Source: Anaerotignum sp.
GTDB lineage: Bacteria > Bacillota > Clostridia > Lachnospirales > Anaerotignaceae
DNA: 9,222 bases
Assembly: GCA_020024255.1 (NCBI GenBank)
Contig: JAHHTX010000077.1
Coordinates: 1 to 9,222, forward strand
Direction of reading: 5' to 3'
Below, in pieces: positions 1 to 6,314 of the stretch. The first letter of the stretch is position 1. Each line of letters opens with the position of its first letter. The position numbers and the translations under genes are program-made. The notes beneath the pieces were generated by a model. It ran no database searches, was not told the DNA's origin, and was given only the letters and a program-made list of their open reading frames with translations.

Positions 1-13
1 AGAGTGCTTGACT

Positions 14-42
14 ATTCTATCAGTTATCCCCCTTCCTGTCAA
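14..42 (-). promoter_or_regulatory. Strong sigma-A-type promoter reading out of the left edge
   Basis: On the minus strand there is a perfect -35 TTGACA (37-42), a 17-bp spacer and a -10 TAGAAT (14-19, one mismatch to TATAAT). Transcription would start a few bases before the left edge and run into an unseen gene. The near-consensus elements together with the A-tracts upstream are typical of stable-RNA (rRNA/tRNA) or other very strongly expressed genes. The gene itself is not visible, so that assignment is inference. Confidence 0.8.
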
Positions 43-46
43 CCCC

Positions 47-88
47 TTTTTTCAATTTTTTTCAAACTTTTTCATTTTCCCCGGAAAA
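47..88 (-). promoter_or_regulatory. UP-element-like phased A-tracts upstream of the strong promoter
   Basis: Read on the minus strand, A-runs lie at 47-52 (6 A), 56-62 (7 A), 68-72 (5 A) and 75-78 (4 A), immediately upstream of the -35. The first three centres are about 10-11 bp apart, close to one helical turn, which is the pattern of intrinsically curved DNA and of UP elements bound by the RNA polymerase alpha C-terminal domain. A short palindrome, TTTTCC-CC-GGAAAA, covers 75-88. The role is inferred from position and pattern. Confidence 0.6.
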
Positions 89-212
89 TCCCGTTTTCTC
101 AGTCTTTTCCTTAAGGCATTTCTTTAGTTCCTTTGCTATTTCCCTAAAAAGCCTATAACTGCCATACAGGATACTGATTATACAATCCTGTCTAGCACCT
201 AAGTAAAACCCA
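89..212. other. Intergenic stretch with one small inverted repeat
   Basis: No credible coding sequence is seen here. The only structure is a perfect 7-bp inverted repeat, ACAGGAT (166-172) and ATCCTGT (185-191), around a 12-base loop, with no U-run on either side. It could be an operator or a chance hairpin. Confidence 0.3.
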
Positions 213-213
213 T

Positions 214-261
214 AAAAAAATAACCCGACAGAACCTCATAAAAAGATTTGGTCAGGTTATT
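214..261 (-). terminator. Intrinsic terminator closing the EcsC/small-protein unit
   Basis: On the minus strand the arms 251-261 and 219-229 form an 11-bp stem with one G-T wobble. The wobble would be a C-A mismatch in plus-strand RNA, which argues for minus-strand function. The stem runs into a 7-base U tract (214-220). The loop is fairly long, about 21 nt. It lies 36 bases downstream of the small-protein stop, so it probably ends that transcript and insulates the strong promoter at 14-42. Confidence 0.8.
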
Positions 262-296
262 CTTTGTTAATGCTTATTCTGATTGCTCAGAATCAG

Positions 297-437
297 TTAT
301 TTTGATTTCTGGCTTTTTTCCTGTTTTTTACTCTGTTTTTCTGCCTGTTTTCCTGTGTCCAAGCTGTATTCCTGTGCAAATTCCGCTCTGCTCAGTCCTT
401 TTTCCGCTTTCTTTTCACTACTTTTTGCTTTTTCCAT
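297..437 (-). CDS. 46-residue Lys/Glu/Ser/Gln-rich small protein, unknown function
   Basis: I do not recognise this protein. A textbook AGGAGG (446-451) sits 8 nt before the ATG at 437, which is the main reason to call it a gene and to prefer this start over a longer in-frame upstream extension that has no such signal. The product is 46 residues, hydrophilic and highly basic, with Lys-rich runs at both ends and a middle section around LSRAEFAQEY. It has no membrane segment or signal peptide and is probably largely disordered or helical. A faint likeness of the EFA-E...QAEKQ pattern to gamma-type small acid-soluble spore proteins is only suggestive. It lies 115 bp downstream of the EcsC-family gene on the same strand and is followed by a small hairpin (279-296) and a clear terminator (214-261), so it is the last gene of this transcript. 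No good promoter is visible in 452-552. Confidence 0.65.
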   Translation of the reverse strand: MEKAKSSEKKAEKGLSRAEFAQEYSLDTGKQAEKQSKKQEKSQKSK

Positions 438-552
438 GTCCGTAACCTCCTGAAAAAAAAGATATTTGCATTTATATTGACAGGTGCGCTCCTGTACTGC
501 TAGTATGACACATCTAAAAAATCTTATACCTTTTCTTTCAAAACGTCGTTCT

Positions 553-1338
553 TTAGTCATTCTTTTTTTGCAACAAATATCTTTTTTTATATTTCAAGGC
601 TGCATACGTCATAATTCTATTGTAGATAAAAGGATTGACTGCACCACCCAAAATGCCTGCAACAGGCAGTCCTTGCACAAATTTTGCAAACAACATGGTG
701 CGTGAGAGGGCATCTGCCGCCTGCCGTATCTCTCCATCGAAATCATAGACAGGCTCTTTTCCGATAAGGGAAATCCACGTTTCTACCCGTTCATCTGCTG
801 CCTGTACTTCCGCCTTTTCTGCCAATGCGCCGCAGATAATCCGTAAAAGAAATATACGTTCTTCTTGTGTTTCATAAGAAAAGCCGTATCCCAATGCAAT
901 TTCATAAATCCCCTTCATGATTACCCCAAGAAATAACGGAATATCCGGCAGTCCTACACCCAAAACGCCTAGACCAACGCCTTCCGCTGTTGTCATACAA
1001 ATGTTGCGCAAATTCCCCTTTTGGACACTCCGTTCCATTTTCCGTAGAGATTTCCTTGTAGGGCTTTTTGTCAGGCGAAAATCATTGACAGAAAACTCCA
1101 ATTCCCTATCTTCTTTAGAAAATGTTTTTTCCACAATACCTGTTCCTTTTTCAAAAACCAGATAAAAGGCTTTATAAAATGCAGTATGCAAAGTTTCGTA
1201 CAGCTTGTCTGGTATTTTCTTTTCTATATTTCCTGTCCATTCATGGATTTTCCCTGTTTTTTTCTTTTCTGCCTTGATGAAACGCTTTTTTTCTTTTCGT
1301 TCCAAGGCTTTCATTTCTTTTTCTAGCCCATTCTGCAA
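553..1338 (-). CDS. EcsC family protein (TTG start preferred)
   Basis: This is a member of the EcsC family, named after the third gene of the Bacillus ecs locus; its biochemical role is not established. The family hallmark is at about residues 118-166: a Gly-rich stretch (AEGVGLGVLGVGLPDIP), a hydrophobic segment, then IYEIALGYGF and EERIFLLRII. A second hydrophobic Gly-rich stretch (about 222-238, LPVAGILGGAVNP) suggests membrane association. The first 60 residues are rich in Lys and Glu. An in-frame ATG exists at 1410, but the DNA between it and 1338 is the floA terminator (1360-1400), and no Shine-Dalgarno precedes that ATG. The TTG at 1336-1338 has AAGAAGG (1346-1352) at 7-nt spacing, giving 261 residues. 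The gene lies just past the nfeD-floA terminator. Whether it relies on read-through or its own promoter is not clear. Family call firm, start moderately sure. Confidence 0.85.
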   Translation of the reverse strand: MQNGLEKEMKALERKEKKRFIKAEKKKTGKIHEWTGNIEKKIPDKLYETLHTAFYKAFYLVFEKGTGIVEKTFSKEDRELEFSVNDFRLTKSPTRKSLRKMERSVQKGNLRNICMTTAEGVGLGVLGVGLPDIPLFLGVIMKGIYEIALGYGFSYETQEERIFLLRIICGALAEKAEVQAADERVETWISLIGKEPVYDFDGEIRQAADALSRTMLFAKFVQGLPVAGILGGAVNPFIYNRIMTYAALKYKKRYLLQKKND

Positions 1339-1359
1339 AACAATTCCTTCTTTCCTTGT

Positions 1360-1400
1360 AAAAAAAGGCTGTATTGATCTATCAAAAAAAGAATACAGCC
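1360..1400 (-). terminator. Intrinsic terminator of the nfeD-floA operon
   Basis: On the minus strand the perfect 9-bp arms GGCTGTATT (1392-1400) and AATACAGCC (1367-1375) enclose a 16-nt loop and run into 7 U (1360-1366). The hairpin begins 14 nt past the floA stop codon. On the plus strand the hairpin is followed by TTCTTG, a poor U tract, so it acts mainly on the minus strand. It overlaps the apparent upstream in-frame extension of the EcsC-family gene, which is the argument against the ATG at 1410. Confidence 0.88.
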
Positions 1401-1414
1401 TTCTTGTCATATTT

Positions 1415-2416
1415 TTATTTTTTTGCGTTATCGTCCTTGTGGAATATATTGTTGAGGTCAGTCGTGCCGAAATTTTGTTTCATTTGCGTATCTGCCTGTA
1501 CATTCTGCATATGGTAATAATCCAAAACCCCCAGATGCCCACTTCTCAAAGCATCTGCCATAGCCATAGGCACTTCTGCTTCTGCTTCCACAACTTTCGC
1601 TTTCATGTGTTCTACTTCCGCTCTCATTTCCTGTTCTTTTGCAATAGCCGTTGCACGGCGTTCTTCCGCCTTTGCCTGTGCAATCTGTTTGTCTGCCTCA
1701 GCTTGTTGAATCTGCAAATGTGCACCTATATTTCTGCCAATGTCCACATCGGCAATATCAATAGAAAGAATTTCAAATGCTGTACCACTGTCCAACCCTT
1801 TGGAAAGCACCGTTCTGGAAATCAAATCAGGATTTTCCAAAACGCTTTTATGGCTCTGAGAAGAGCCGACTGTAGTAACAATCCCTTCACCGACTCTGGC
1901 AATAATGGTTTCTTCACCTGCACCACCTACCAGCCTTCCCAAATTTGCACGCACAGTTACTTTTGCAATAACCTTTACTTCAATGCCATCAATAGCCACA
2001 GCAGAAATCCATGGCGTCTCAATGATTTTCGGTGTTACACTCATGCGAACCGCCTCAAACACGTTTCGTCCTGCAAGGTCAATAGCAGCTGCCCGTTCAA
2101 AAGACAAATCCAGATTTGCTCTGTGGGCTGCAATAAGGGCATCAACCACATTATCCACACGCCCTCCGGAAAGTAAATGGGATTCAAGCTGATTGGCATT
2201 GACATTCATGCCAGCTTTCTGTGCTTTAATCAAGGGCCGAATAATTTTATCTGCCCGTACTCTTCTCAGACGCATCCCAACCAGAGAGAAAATGCTAACC
2301 CTTACCCCTGCGGATACAGCCGAAATCCAAAGTCCCAGCGGGACAAAACTCAAAAAGATAACAACAAGAACCACAATAACTGCAATGGGAATTACAAAAC
2401 TGATTGCATTAAACAT
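1415..2416 (-). CDS. floA: Flotillin-like protein FloA (SPFH family)
   Basis: FloA is a membrane-anchored scaffold that organises functional membrane microdomains and influences membrane fluidity, protein secretion and signalling kinase assembly in Bacillus. The 333 residues match the usual length of about 330. Seen in order: an N-terminal hydrophobic hairpin (about 3-36) that inserts in the inner leaflet; a linker with RLRRVRADKIIRPLIKAQKAG (49-69); the SPFH/PHB domain (about 120-235) with the characteristic LAGRNVFEAVRMSVTP; a Glu/Ala-rich coiled coil (about 236-285, QAEADKQIAQAKAEERRATA) used for oligomerisation; and the conserved HLGVLDYYHMQNVQADT near the C-terminus. GAGAGGAG (2429-2436) precedes the ATG by 12 nt, slightly long. 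The gene starts 21 bp after nfeD, so the two form an operon as in B. subtilis (yqeZ-floA), closed by the terminator at 1360-1400. Confidence 0.97.
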   Translation of the reverse strand: MFNAISFVIPIAVIVVLVVIFLSFVPLGLWISAVSAGVRVSIFSLVGMRLRRVRADKIIRPLIKAQKAGMNVNANQLESHLLSGGRVDNVVDALIAAHRANLDLSFERAAAIDLAGRNVFEAVRMSVTPKIIETPWISAVAIDGIEVKVIAKVTVRANLGRLVGGAGEETIIARVGEGIVTTVGSSQSHKSVLENPDLISRTVLSKGLDSGTAFEILSIDIADVDIGRNIGAHLQIQQAEADKQIAQAKAEERRATAIAKEQEMRAEVEHMKAKVVEAEAEVPMAMADALRSGHLGVLDYYHMQNVQADTQMKQNFGTTDLNNIFHKDDNAKK

Positions 2417-2437
2417 ATGTGTCTCATACTCCTCTCT

Positions 2438-2908
2438 TTATCTGTTCATTTCACATACGATCACCATTACCGTTTTTCCTTTTACTTCAATCACACGAAC
2501 TCTTTCTCCCTTATTGATAAATTCCCCCTTAGAGCAAACATCAACTCTTTTTCCTGCAAATTCCGCTATTCCGAAAGGACGCAGTACCGTCAGTGTCACG
2601 CCTTCCGCACCACAAAGTCCTTCCAAAGTACTTTCGTCAAAGTCCTGTTCCTCTTGCTTGTCATGGAGTATAAATTTCTCATAAAGCCCGCTTTTTCTTG
2701 TGATGACAATGAGCAGGACAAATGCTGCCACCAAAATAATCACGGTCAAAATCAATGCCATTTCCCCATAAGTCATATAGGAAAGCACAGAAGTACCCAA
2801 CAACACCAGACTTCCAATTACTCCAAATACACCAAAACCGGGGATAAGCATTTCCGCAAAAACCAAAAGCAGTCCCAAAATACCCAATACAATAATCCAA
2901 GGAAGCAT
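2438..2908 (-). CDS. nfeD: NfeD family membrane protein (short form)
   Basis: NfeD proteins are the standard partners of flotillin-type SPFH proteins and are encoded next to them across bacteria. The 156 residues fit the short form, which lacks the N-terminal ClpP-like serine protease domain. Three hydrophobic segments are seen at about 3-22, 25-46 and 50-70. The second begins with the family-typical IPGFGVFGVIG (22-32). A soluble C-terminal part (about 95-154: GLCGAEGVTLTVLRPFGIAEFAGKRV in shape, then a beta-rich end with KGERVRVIEVKGKTVMV) corresponds to the OB-fold domain. AGGAGG lies 8 nt before the ATG at 2908. It is the first gene of the nfeD-floA operon. Confidence 0.93.
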   Translation of the reverse strand: MLPWIIVLGILGLLLVFAEMLIPGFGVFGVIGSLVLLGTSVLSYMTYGEMALILTVIILVAAFVLLIVITRKSGLYEKFILHDKQEEQDFDESTLEGLCGAEGVTLTVLRPFGIAEFAGKRVDVCSKGEFINKGERVRVIEVKGKTVMVIVCEMNR

Positions 2909-2983
2909 TACCTTTCCCTCCTTATCTGCTTATCTTAACATTTTGTGCTTTTTTTATTCTATTTTATCATAGGAAAAAACAAA

Positions 2984-3011
2984 TGTATAGAACATTATGA
3001 TATGCTTTCAA
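2984..3011 (-). promoter_or_regulatory. Candidate promoter for nfeD-floA
   Basis: On the minus strand TTGAAA (3006-3011) and TATACA (2984-2989) are separated by 16 bp, about 75 nt before the nfeD start. A second AT-rich -10-like block (TATGATAAAATAGAAT, around 2956-2971) lies closer to the gene but has no convincing -35. No intrinsic terminator is visible between the LysM gene and nfeD, so read-through from the SOS promoter is also possible. Confidence 0.4.
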
Positions 3012-3035
3012 ATTTTGTAAGAATTGGATTATTTT

Positions 3036-3371
3036 TTATTGTTTTGCTTCTTCCACTGCCTGTTTTTTCACCACAGGCACTAAAATCCGCTCTCCAGAAC
3101 AAATATCATCTGTAAACATACCATTTAATTCTTTAATTTTCCGTACCATATGTTCGGTATTTTCGTTTTCTTCCTTATACATCTGTGCAATGCCCCAAAG
3201 AGTGTCGCCACTTGCAATCTGCACGGATTCATAGTATATCGTTTTTTCCCCCTGACCGGCCCATACCATAGTTCCTATGCCTGCTGCCCATAGAATAATG
3301 ACAGCGAACAAATAGATGTATTTTGTTTTTTGGCAGTTTCTTTTTATCTTTCTTTTTCCATATTTTTTCAT
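3036..3371 (-). CDS. yneA: LysM-domain membrane protein, YneA-like SOS cell-division inhibitor
   Basis: In Bacillus and relatives a small LysM protein, YneA, encoded divergently from lexA, delays cell division during the SOS response. Here the same layout is seen: 111 residues, a basic N-terminus (KKYGKRKIKR), one membrane segment (about 19-38), then a LysM domain (about 48-100) with SGDTLWGIA (54-62) and a closing ERILVPV. The start at 3371 is chosen because AAGAAGGTGGG (3376-3386) lies just before it. In-frame ATGs upstream (3431 and 3410) fall in or right at the promoter: the -10 is at 3417-3422, so a transcript starting about 3410 would make 3410 leaderless and 3431 is not transcribed. 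The gene name rests on domain order, length and synteny. A generic LysM protein is the alternative. Transcription is expected to be repressed by LexA. Confidence 0.85.
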   Translation of the reverse strand: MKKYGKRKIKRNCQKTKYIYLFAVIILWAAGIGTMVWAGQGEKTIYYESVQIASGDTLWGIAQMYKEENENTEHMVRKIKELNGMFTDDICSGERILVPVVKKQAVEEAKQ

Positions 3372-3389
3372 CTTTCCCACCTTCTTTTG

Positions 3390-3403
3390 CGAACATATTT
3401 TCT
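3390..3403. promoter_or_regulatory. LexA box A (leader of the LysM/yneA gene)
   Basis: CGAAC-ATAT-TTTCT matches the Gram-positive LexA (DinR) consensus CGAACN4GTTCG fully in the left half-site and in three of five positions on the right. It lies just downstream of the inferred start point of the LysM gene (about 3410), a position where bound repressor would block transcription. Confidence 0.65.
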
Positions 3404-3416
3404 TATCCATACCGTT

Positions 3417-3445
3417 ATAATATACGAACATATATTCTTTGTCAA
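3417..3445 (-). promoter_or_regulatory. Promoter of the LysM/yneA gene
   Basis: Perfect -35 TTGACA (3440-3445), exactly 17 bp, then -10 TATTAT (3417-3422). LexA box B (3425-3438) is wholly inside the spacer, so repressor and RNA polymerase cannot bind together. The predicted start point near 3410 leaves a leader of about 40 nt before the ATG at 3371, which includes box A and the ribosome binding site. Confidence 0.88.
3425..3438. promoter_or_regulatory. LexA box B (inside the yneA promoter spacer)
   Basis: CGAAC-ATAT-ATTCT: a perfect CGAAC half-site and ATTCT against the consensus GTTCG. It is centred between the -35 and -10 of the LysM gene promoter. Confidence 0.82.
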
Positions 3446-3464
3446 TATCTTTTCAATTCTTTTA

Positions 3465-3478
3465 CGAACATAGGTTTG
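3465..3478. promoter_or_regulatory. LexA box C (lexA promoter)
   Basis: CGAAC-ATAG-GTTTG: a perfect CGAAC half-site and GTTTG against GTTCG. It overlaps the first three bases of the lexA -35 (3476-3481), which fits autoregulation of lexA. Confidence 0.82.
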
Positions 3479-3504
3479 ATTTCACCTTGTTTTTATGGTA
3501 TAAT
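3476..3504 (+). promoter_or_regulatory. lexA promoter (extended -10)
   Basis: TTGATT (3476-3481), a 17-bp spacer and a perfect TATAAT (3499-3504) preceded by TGG (3496-3498), an extended -10. The start point is expected near 3511, leaving a 5' leader of about 138 nt before the lexA ATG. Confidence 0.85.
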
Positions 3505-3522
3505 TTGCGGGAAAGTCCATAC

Positions 3523-3541
3523 AGAAAACAAACCGTTTTCT
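3523..3541 (+). other. Hairpin 1 in the lexA leader
   Basis: Perfect 7-bp arms AGAAAAC (3523-3529) and GTTTTCT (3535-3541) around a 5-nt loop, near the 5' end of the predicted lexA transcript. Possible roles are mRNA stability or folding with hairpin 2; none is shown. Confidence 0.5.
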
Positions 3542-3570
3542 ACATAATTCTGTAAAAAAAACATTCTTAT

Positions 3571-3596
3571 TTTCTGCATCTCTTTTTATGCAGAAA
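3571..3596 (+). other. Hairpin 2 in the lexA leader (possible weak attenuator)
   Basis: Perfect 9-bp arms TTTCTGCAT (3571-3579) and ATGCAGAAA (3588-3596) around an 8-nt loop, followed by four U and then AAG. The U tract is short for a terminator, so this may be a partial attenuator or simply a structured leader. It ends about 40 nt upstream of the lexA ribosome binding site. Confidence 0.5.
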
Positions 3597-3648
3597 TTTT
3601 AAGAAAAAAAGGCATAAAGTACTACCGAAATTTTGAAGGAGTGAGTCC

Positions 3649-4257
3649 ATGAACAAATTATCCGCAAAACAAAAGCAGATATTGGATTATATAAAGTCCG
3701 AAGTACGGGAAAAAGGCTATCCCCCTTCTGTCCGTGAAATCTGTGACGGTGTCGGCTTAAAATCCACTTCAACTGTCCACGGACATCTGGAACGTCTGGA
3801 AAAAAAGGGATTTCTTCGGCGTGACCCGTCCAAACCAAGAGCCATTGAAATTTTGGACGGAGAATGTAATGTTACCCCAAGAGAACTGGTACAGGTTCCC
3901 ATTGTGGGAAATATTTCCGCAGGAACTCCAATTCTTGCTGTAGAAAACATTGAAGACACTTTTCCTGTCCCTGTGGATTATGTCCACAACGATGATGTGT
4001 TTATGCTTCGTGTCAAAGGGGAAAGTATGATTGGTGCCGGTATTTTCGACAAAGACCTGATTTTGGTCAGACAGCAAAACACCGCCGTAAACGGAGATAT
4101 TGTCGTTGCTTTAATCGAAGACTATGCTACCGTAAAAACATATTACATGGAAAAGGATTTTATTCGTTTACAGCCAGAAAACCCCTCTATGACACCTATT
4201 TTGGTACAAAATGTTACCATACTTGGCAAAGTCATCGGATTATTCAGAAAATTTTAA
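3649..4257 (+). CDS. lexA: LexA, SOS response transcriptional repressor and self-cleaving protease
   Basis: LexA represses DNA-damage genes and is inactivated by RecA-stimulated autocleavage. The 202 residues match Bacillota LexA length. The N-terminal winged helix-turn-helix includes GYPPSVREICDGVGLKSTS (23-41) and HLERLEKKG. The cleavage site is Ala91-Gly92 (NISAGTPI). The catalytic dyad is Ser126 (in VKGESM) and Lys163 (in ATVKTYY). The C-terminal dimerisation/S24 peptidase part runs to the end. GAAGGAG lies 7-8 nt before the ATG. All residues needed for repression and cleavage are present. It diverges from the LysM/yneA gene and shares its LexA boxes, the same arrangement as lexA-yneA in Bacillus. 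nadE follows after 30 bp with no terminator. Confidence 0.98.
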   Translation: MNKLSAKQKQILDYIKSEVREKGYPPSVREICDGVGLKSTSTVHGHLERLEKKGFLRRDPSKPRAIEILDGECNVTPRELVQVPIVGNISAGTPILAVENIEDTFPVPVDYVHNDDVFMLRVKGESMIGAGIFDKDLILVRQQNTAVNGDIVVALIEDYATVKTYYMEKDFIRLQPENPSMTPILVQNVTILGKVIGLFRKF

Positions 4258-4287
4258 GAACAAAAAGCACAAAGGAGAGAACGTATT

Positions 4288-6228
4288 ATGTATGGTTATG
4301 TCAGAGTCGGTGCCGCAGTACCAAATGTGCACGTTGCCGATTGTATGTACAATAAAGAAGAAATAATCAACTGTATTCAAAATGCCCACAAAAAAGGTGT
4401 GCAAGTGCTAACCTTTCCCGAACTGTCTGTTACAGGCTATACCTGTGCCGACTTATTCTTTCAGCTGCCCCTCATTCATGGTGCAGAACAGGCAGTAAAG
4501 GAAATTGCAAAAGTCTCTTCCTCTATGGATATGGTCATTGTACTGGGTGCTCCCGTGATTGCCGATAATCAGACTTTCAACTGTGCTGTTCTTCTTCATC
4601 AGGGACGTATTTTGGGCATTGTACCGAAAACATTTATTCCCAACTACAACGAATTTTATGAAGAACGCTGGTTTTCCTCTGCAAAAGACCTGATTCGGGA
4701 AGAAATCACTTATGCAGGGCAAACCGTTCCCATAGGTGCAGACCTGTTATTCCGCTGTGATACCATTCCTGACTTGAAAATCGGTGTGGAAATCTGCGAA
4801 GATTTGTGGGTTCCCGTGCCTCCTAGCTCCTACCAGAGCATTTACGGTGCAACCATTCTCTTAAATCTTTCTGCAAGCACAGAACAGGCGTCCAAACCGA
4901 TTTACAGAAAACAACTCATTACACAGCAATCCTCTCGTTGTTTTGCTGCATACGTTTATGCTTCTGCAGGACTTGGGGAATCTACACAAGATGCAGTATT
5001 CAGCGGTCACAGCATGATCTGTGAAAATGGTACAATATTTTCCGAAACAGAATCCTTCTGTCAGGAAAGTCAGCTTCTCTATAATGATATTGACTTGGAA
5101 ATTCTGGTAAATGACCGCCGCCATCACAATACGTTTACGAAACAGCTTTCTCAGCCGGACGGACAGCGTTTTTATCGGGAAGTACTTTTCTCCATGGAGG
5201 ATAAGTCCCTTACCGACTTAAAGCGTCCTGTTTCCGCAAGTCCCTTTGCTCCGGCAAAAGACGATGCCCTTCATGCCCGCTGTGAAAATATCTTCCATAT
5301 TCAGGTATCAGGACTGGCTCGTCGCCTTTCCCATACCCATGGAAATACTTTTGTGATTGGAATTTCCGGTGGACTGGATTCCACTCTTGCCCTTTTGGTT
5401 TCCGCAAAAGCCTGTGACTTCCTTGGCATGGACAGAAGCCATGTTTTAGCTGTCACCATGCCTGGTTTCGGCACAACGGATCGCACTTACCATAACGCAC
5501 TGGATTTGATGACTGCCCTTGGTGTAAAACAAAAAGAAATTTCCATTAAAGATGCCGCACTGCAACACTTCAAGGACATCGGACATGACCCTTCAGTACA
5601 CGATGTTACCTACGAAAACACACAAGCACGAGAACGCACCCAAATTTTAATGGACTTAGCAAACAAAACAAATGGTCTTGTTGTTGGTACAGGTGACTTA
5701 TCCGAATTGGCATTGGGCTGGGCAACCTATAACGGCGACCATATGTCTATGTATGGTGTCAACGCAGGCTTACCTAAAACACTGGTGCGTGTATTGACAA
5801 ATTGGATTGCAGAATCCAACGAATTTGGCGAAAAAGCCTCTGCCATTCTCATGGACGTACTGGATACCCCCATCAGCCCGGAACTTCTACCTCCTGATGC
5901 CAGTGGGAAAATCAACCAGAAAACAGAGGATTTAGTTGGACCCTATGAACTTCATGATTTCTTTCTGTTCCAAATTCTCCGTTTTGGGTTCCACCCGGCA
6001 AAGGTATTGTATCTTGCGGAAAAAGCATTTGCAGGGCAATACAAAAGAGAAACTCTCATCAAATGGCTGAAAAATTTCTATCACCGTTTCTTTGTCCAGC
6101 AATTTAAACGTTCCTGTCTGCCTGATGGGCCAAAAATCGGTGCTTTGGGACTTTCTCCCCGCAGCGATTGGCGTATGCCAACAGATGCCTTCAGCCGTAT
6201 CTGGTTGGACGAAGTGGAAAAACTTTAA
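4288..6228 (+). CDS. nadE: Glutamine-dependent NAD(+) synthetase
   Basis: This enzyme carries out the last step of NAD synthesis: deamido-NAD + glutamine + ATP to NAD. It is the long two-domain form, 646 residues. The N-terminal nitrilase-type glutaminase domain (about 1-290) shows the catalytic triad Glu45 (FPELSVTGY), Lys114 (IVPKTFIPNYNEFYE) and Cys170 (GVEICEDLW). The C-terminal synthetase domain (about 325-646) shows the ATP-pyrophosphatase P-loop SGGLDST (360-366), the GTGDLSELALGWATYNGDHMS region (467-487) that binds deamido-NAD, and PKIGALGLSPRSDWRMPTDA (615-634). AAAGGAG precedes the ATG by about 10 nt. The gene starts 30 bp after lexA on the same strand with no terminator or clear promoter between, so co-transcription with lexA is likely. 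A terminator follows at 6315-6355. Confidence 0.97.
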   Translation: MYGYVRVGAAVPNVHVADCMYNKEEIINCIQNAHKKGVQVLTFPELSVTGYTCADLFFQLPLIHGAEQAVKEIAKVSSSMDMVIVLGAPVIADNQTFNCAVLLHQGRILGIVPKTFIPNYNEFYEERWFSSAKDLIREEITYAGQTVPIGADLLFRCDTIPDLKIGVEICEDLWVPVPPSSYQSIYGATILLNLSASTEQASKPIYRKQLITQQSSRCFAAYVYASAGLGESTQDAVFSGHSMICENGTIFSETESFCQESQLLYNDIDLEILVNDRRHHNTFTKQLSQPDGQRFYREVLFSMEDKSLTDLKRPVSASPFAPAKDDALHARCENIFHIQVSGLARRLSHTHGNTFVIGISGGLDSTLALLVSAKACDFLGMDRSHVLAVTMPGFGTTDRTYHNALDLMTALGVKQKEISIKDAALQHFKDIGHDPSVHDVTYENTQARERTQILMDLANKTNGLVVGTGDLSELALGWATYNGDHMSMYGVNAGLPKTLVRVLTNWIAESNEFGEKASAILMDVLDTPISPELLPPDASGKINQKTEDLVGPYELHDFFLFQILRFGFHPAKVLYLAEKAFAGQYKRETLIKWLKNFYHRFFVQQFKRSCLPDGPKIGALGLSPRSDWRMPTDAFSRIWLDEVEKL

Positions 6229-6314
6229 CACAAAAACGATGAACCAAGCGAAAGAGCGTGTGTCAATCATTTTACAGAAATCAAGTATCTTCTTCATAAC
6301 ATAAAAGATAAAAG

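Noticed and set aside
480..500. Small ACAGG/CCTGT inverted repeat between the EcsC gene and the small-protein gene
   Set aside because: Five-base arms without a U tract; too weak to call a terminator or operator.
1205..2938. Long plus-strand frames opposite floA, EcsC and nfeD
   Set aside because: They are shadows of the minus-strand genes, rich in His, Cys, Phe and Asn, with no ribosome binding sites. The minus-strand proteins are clear family members.
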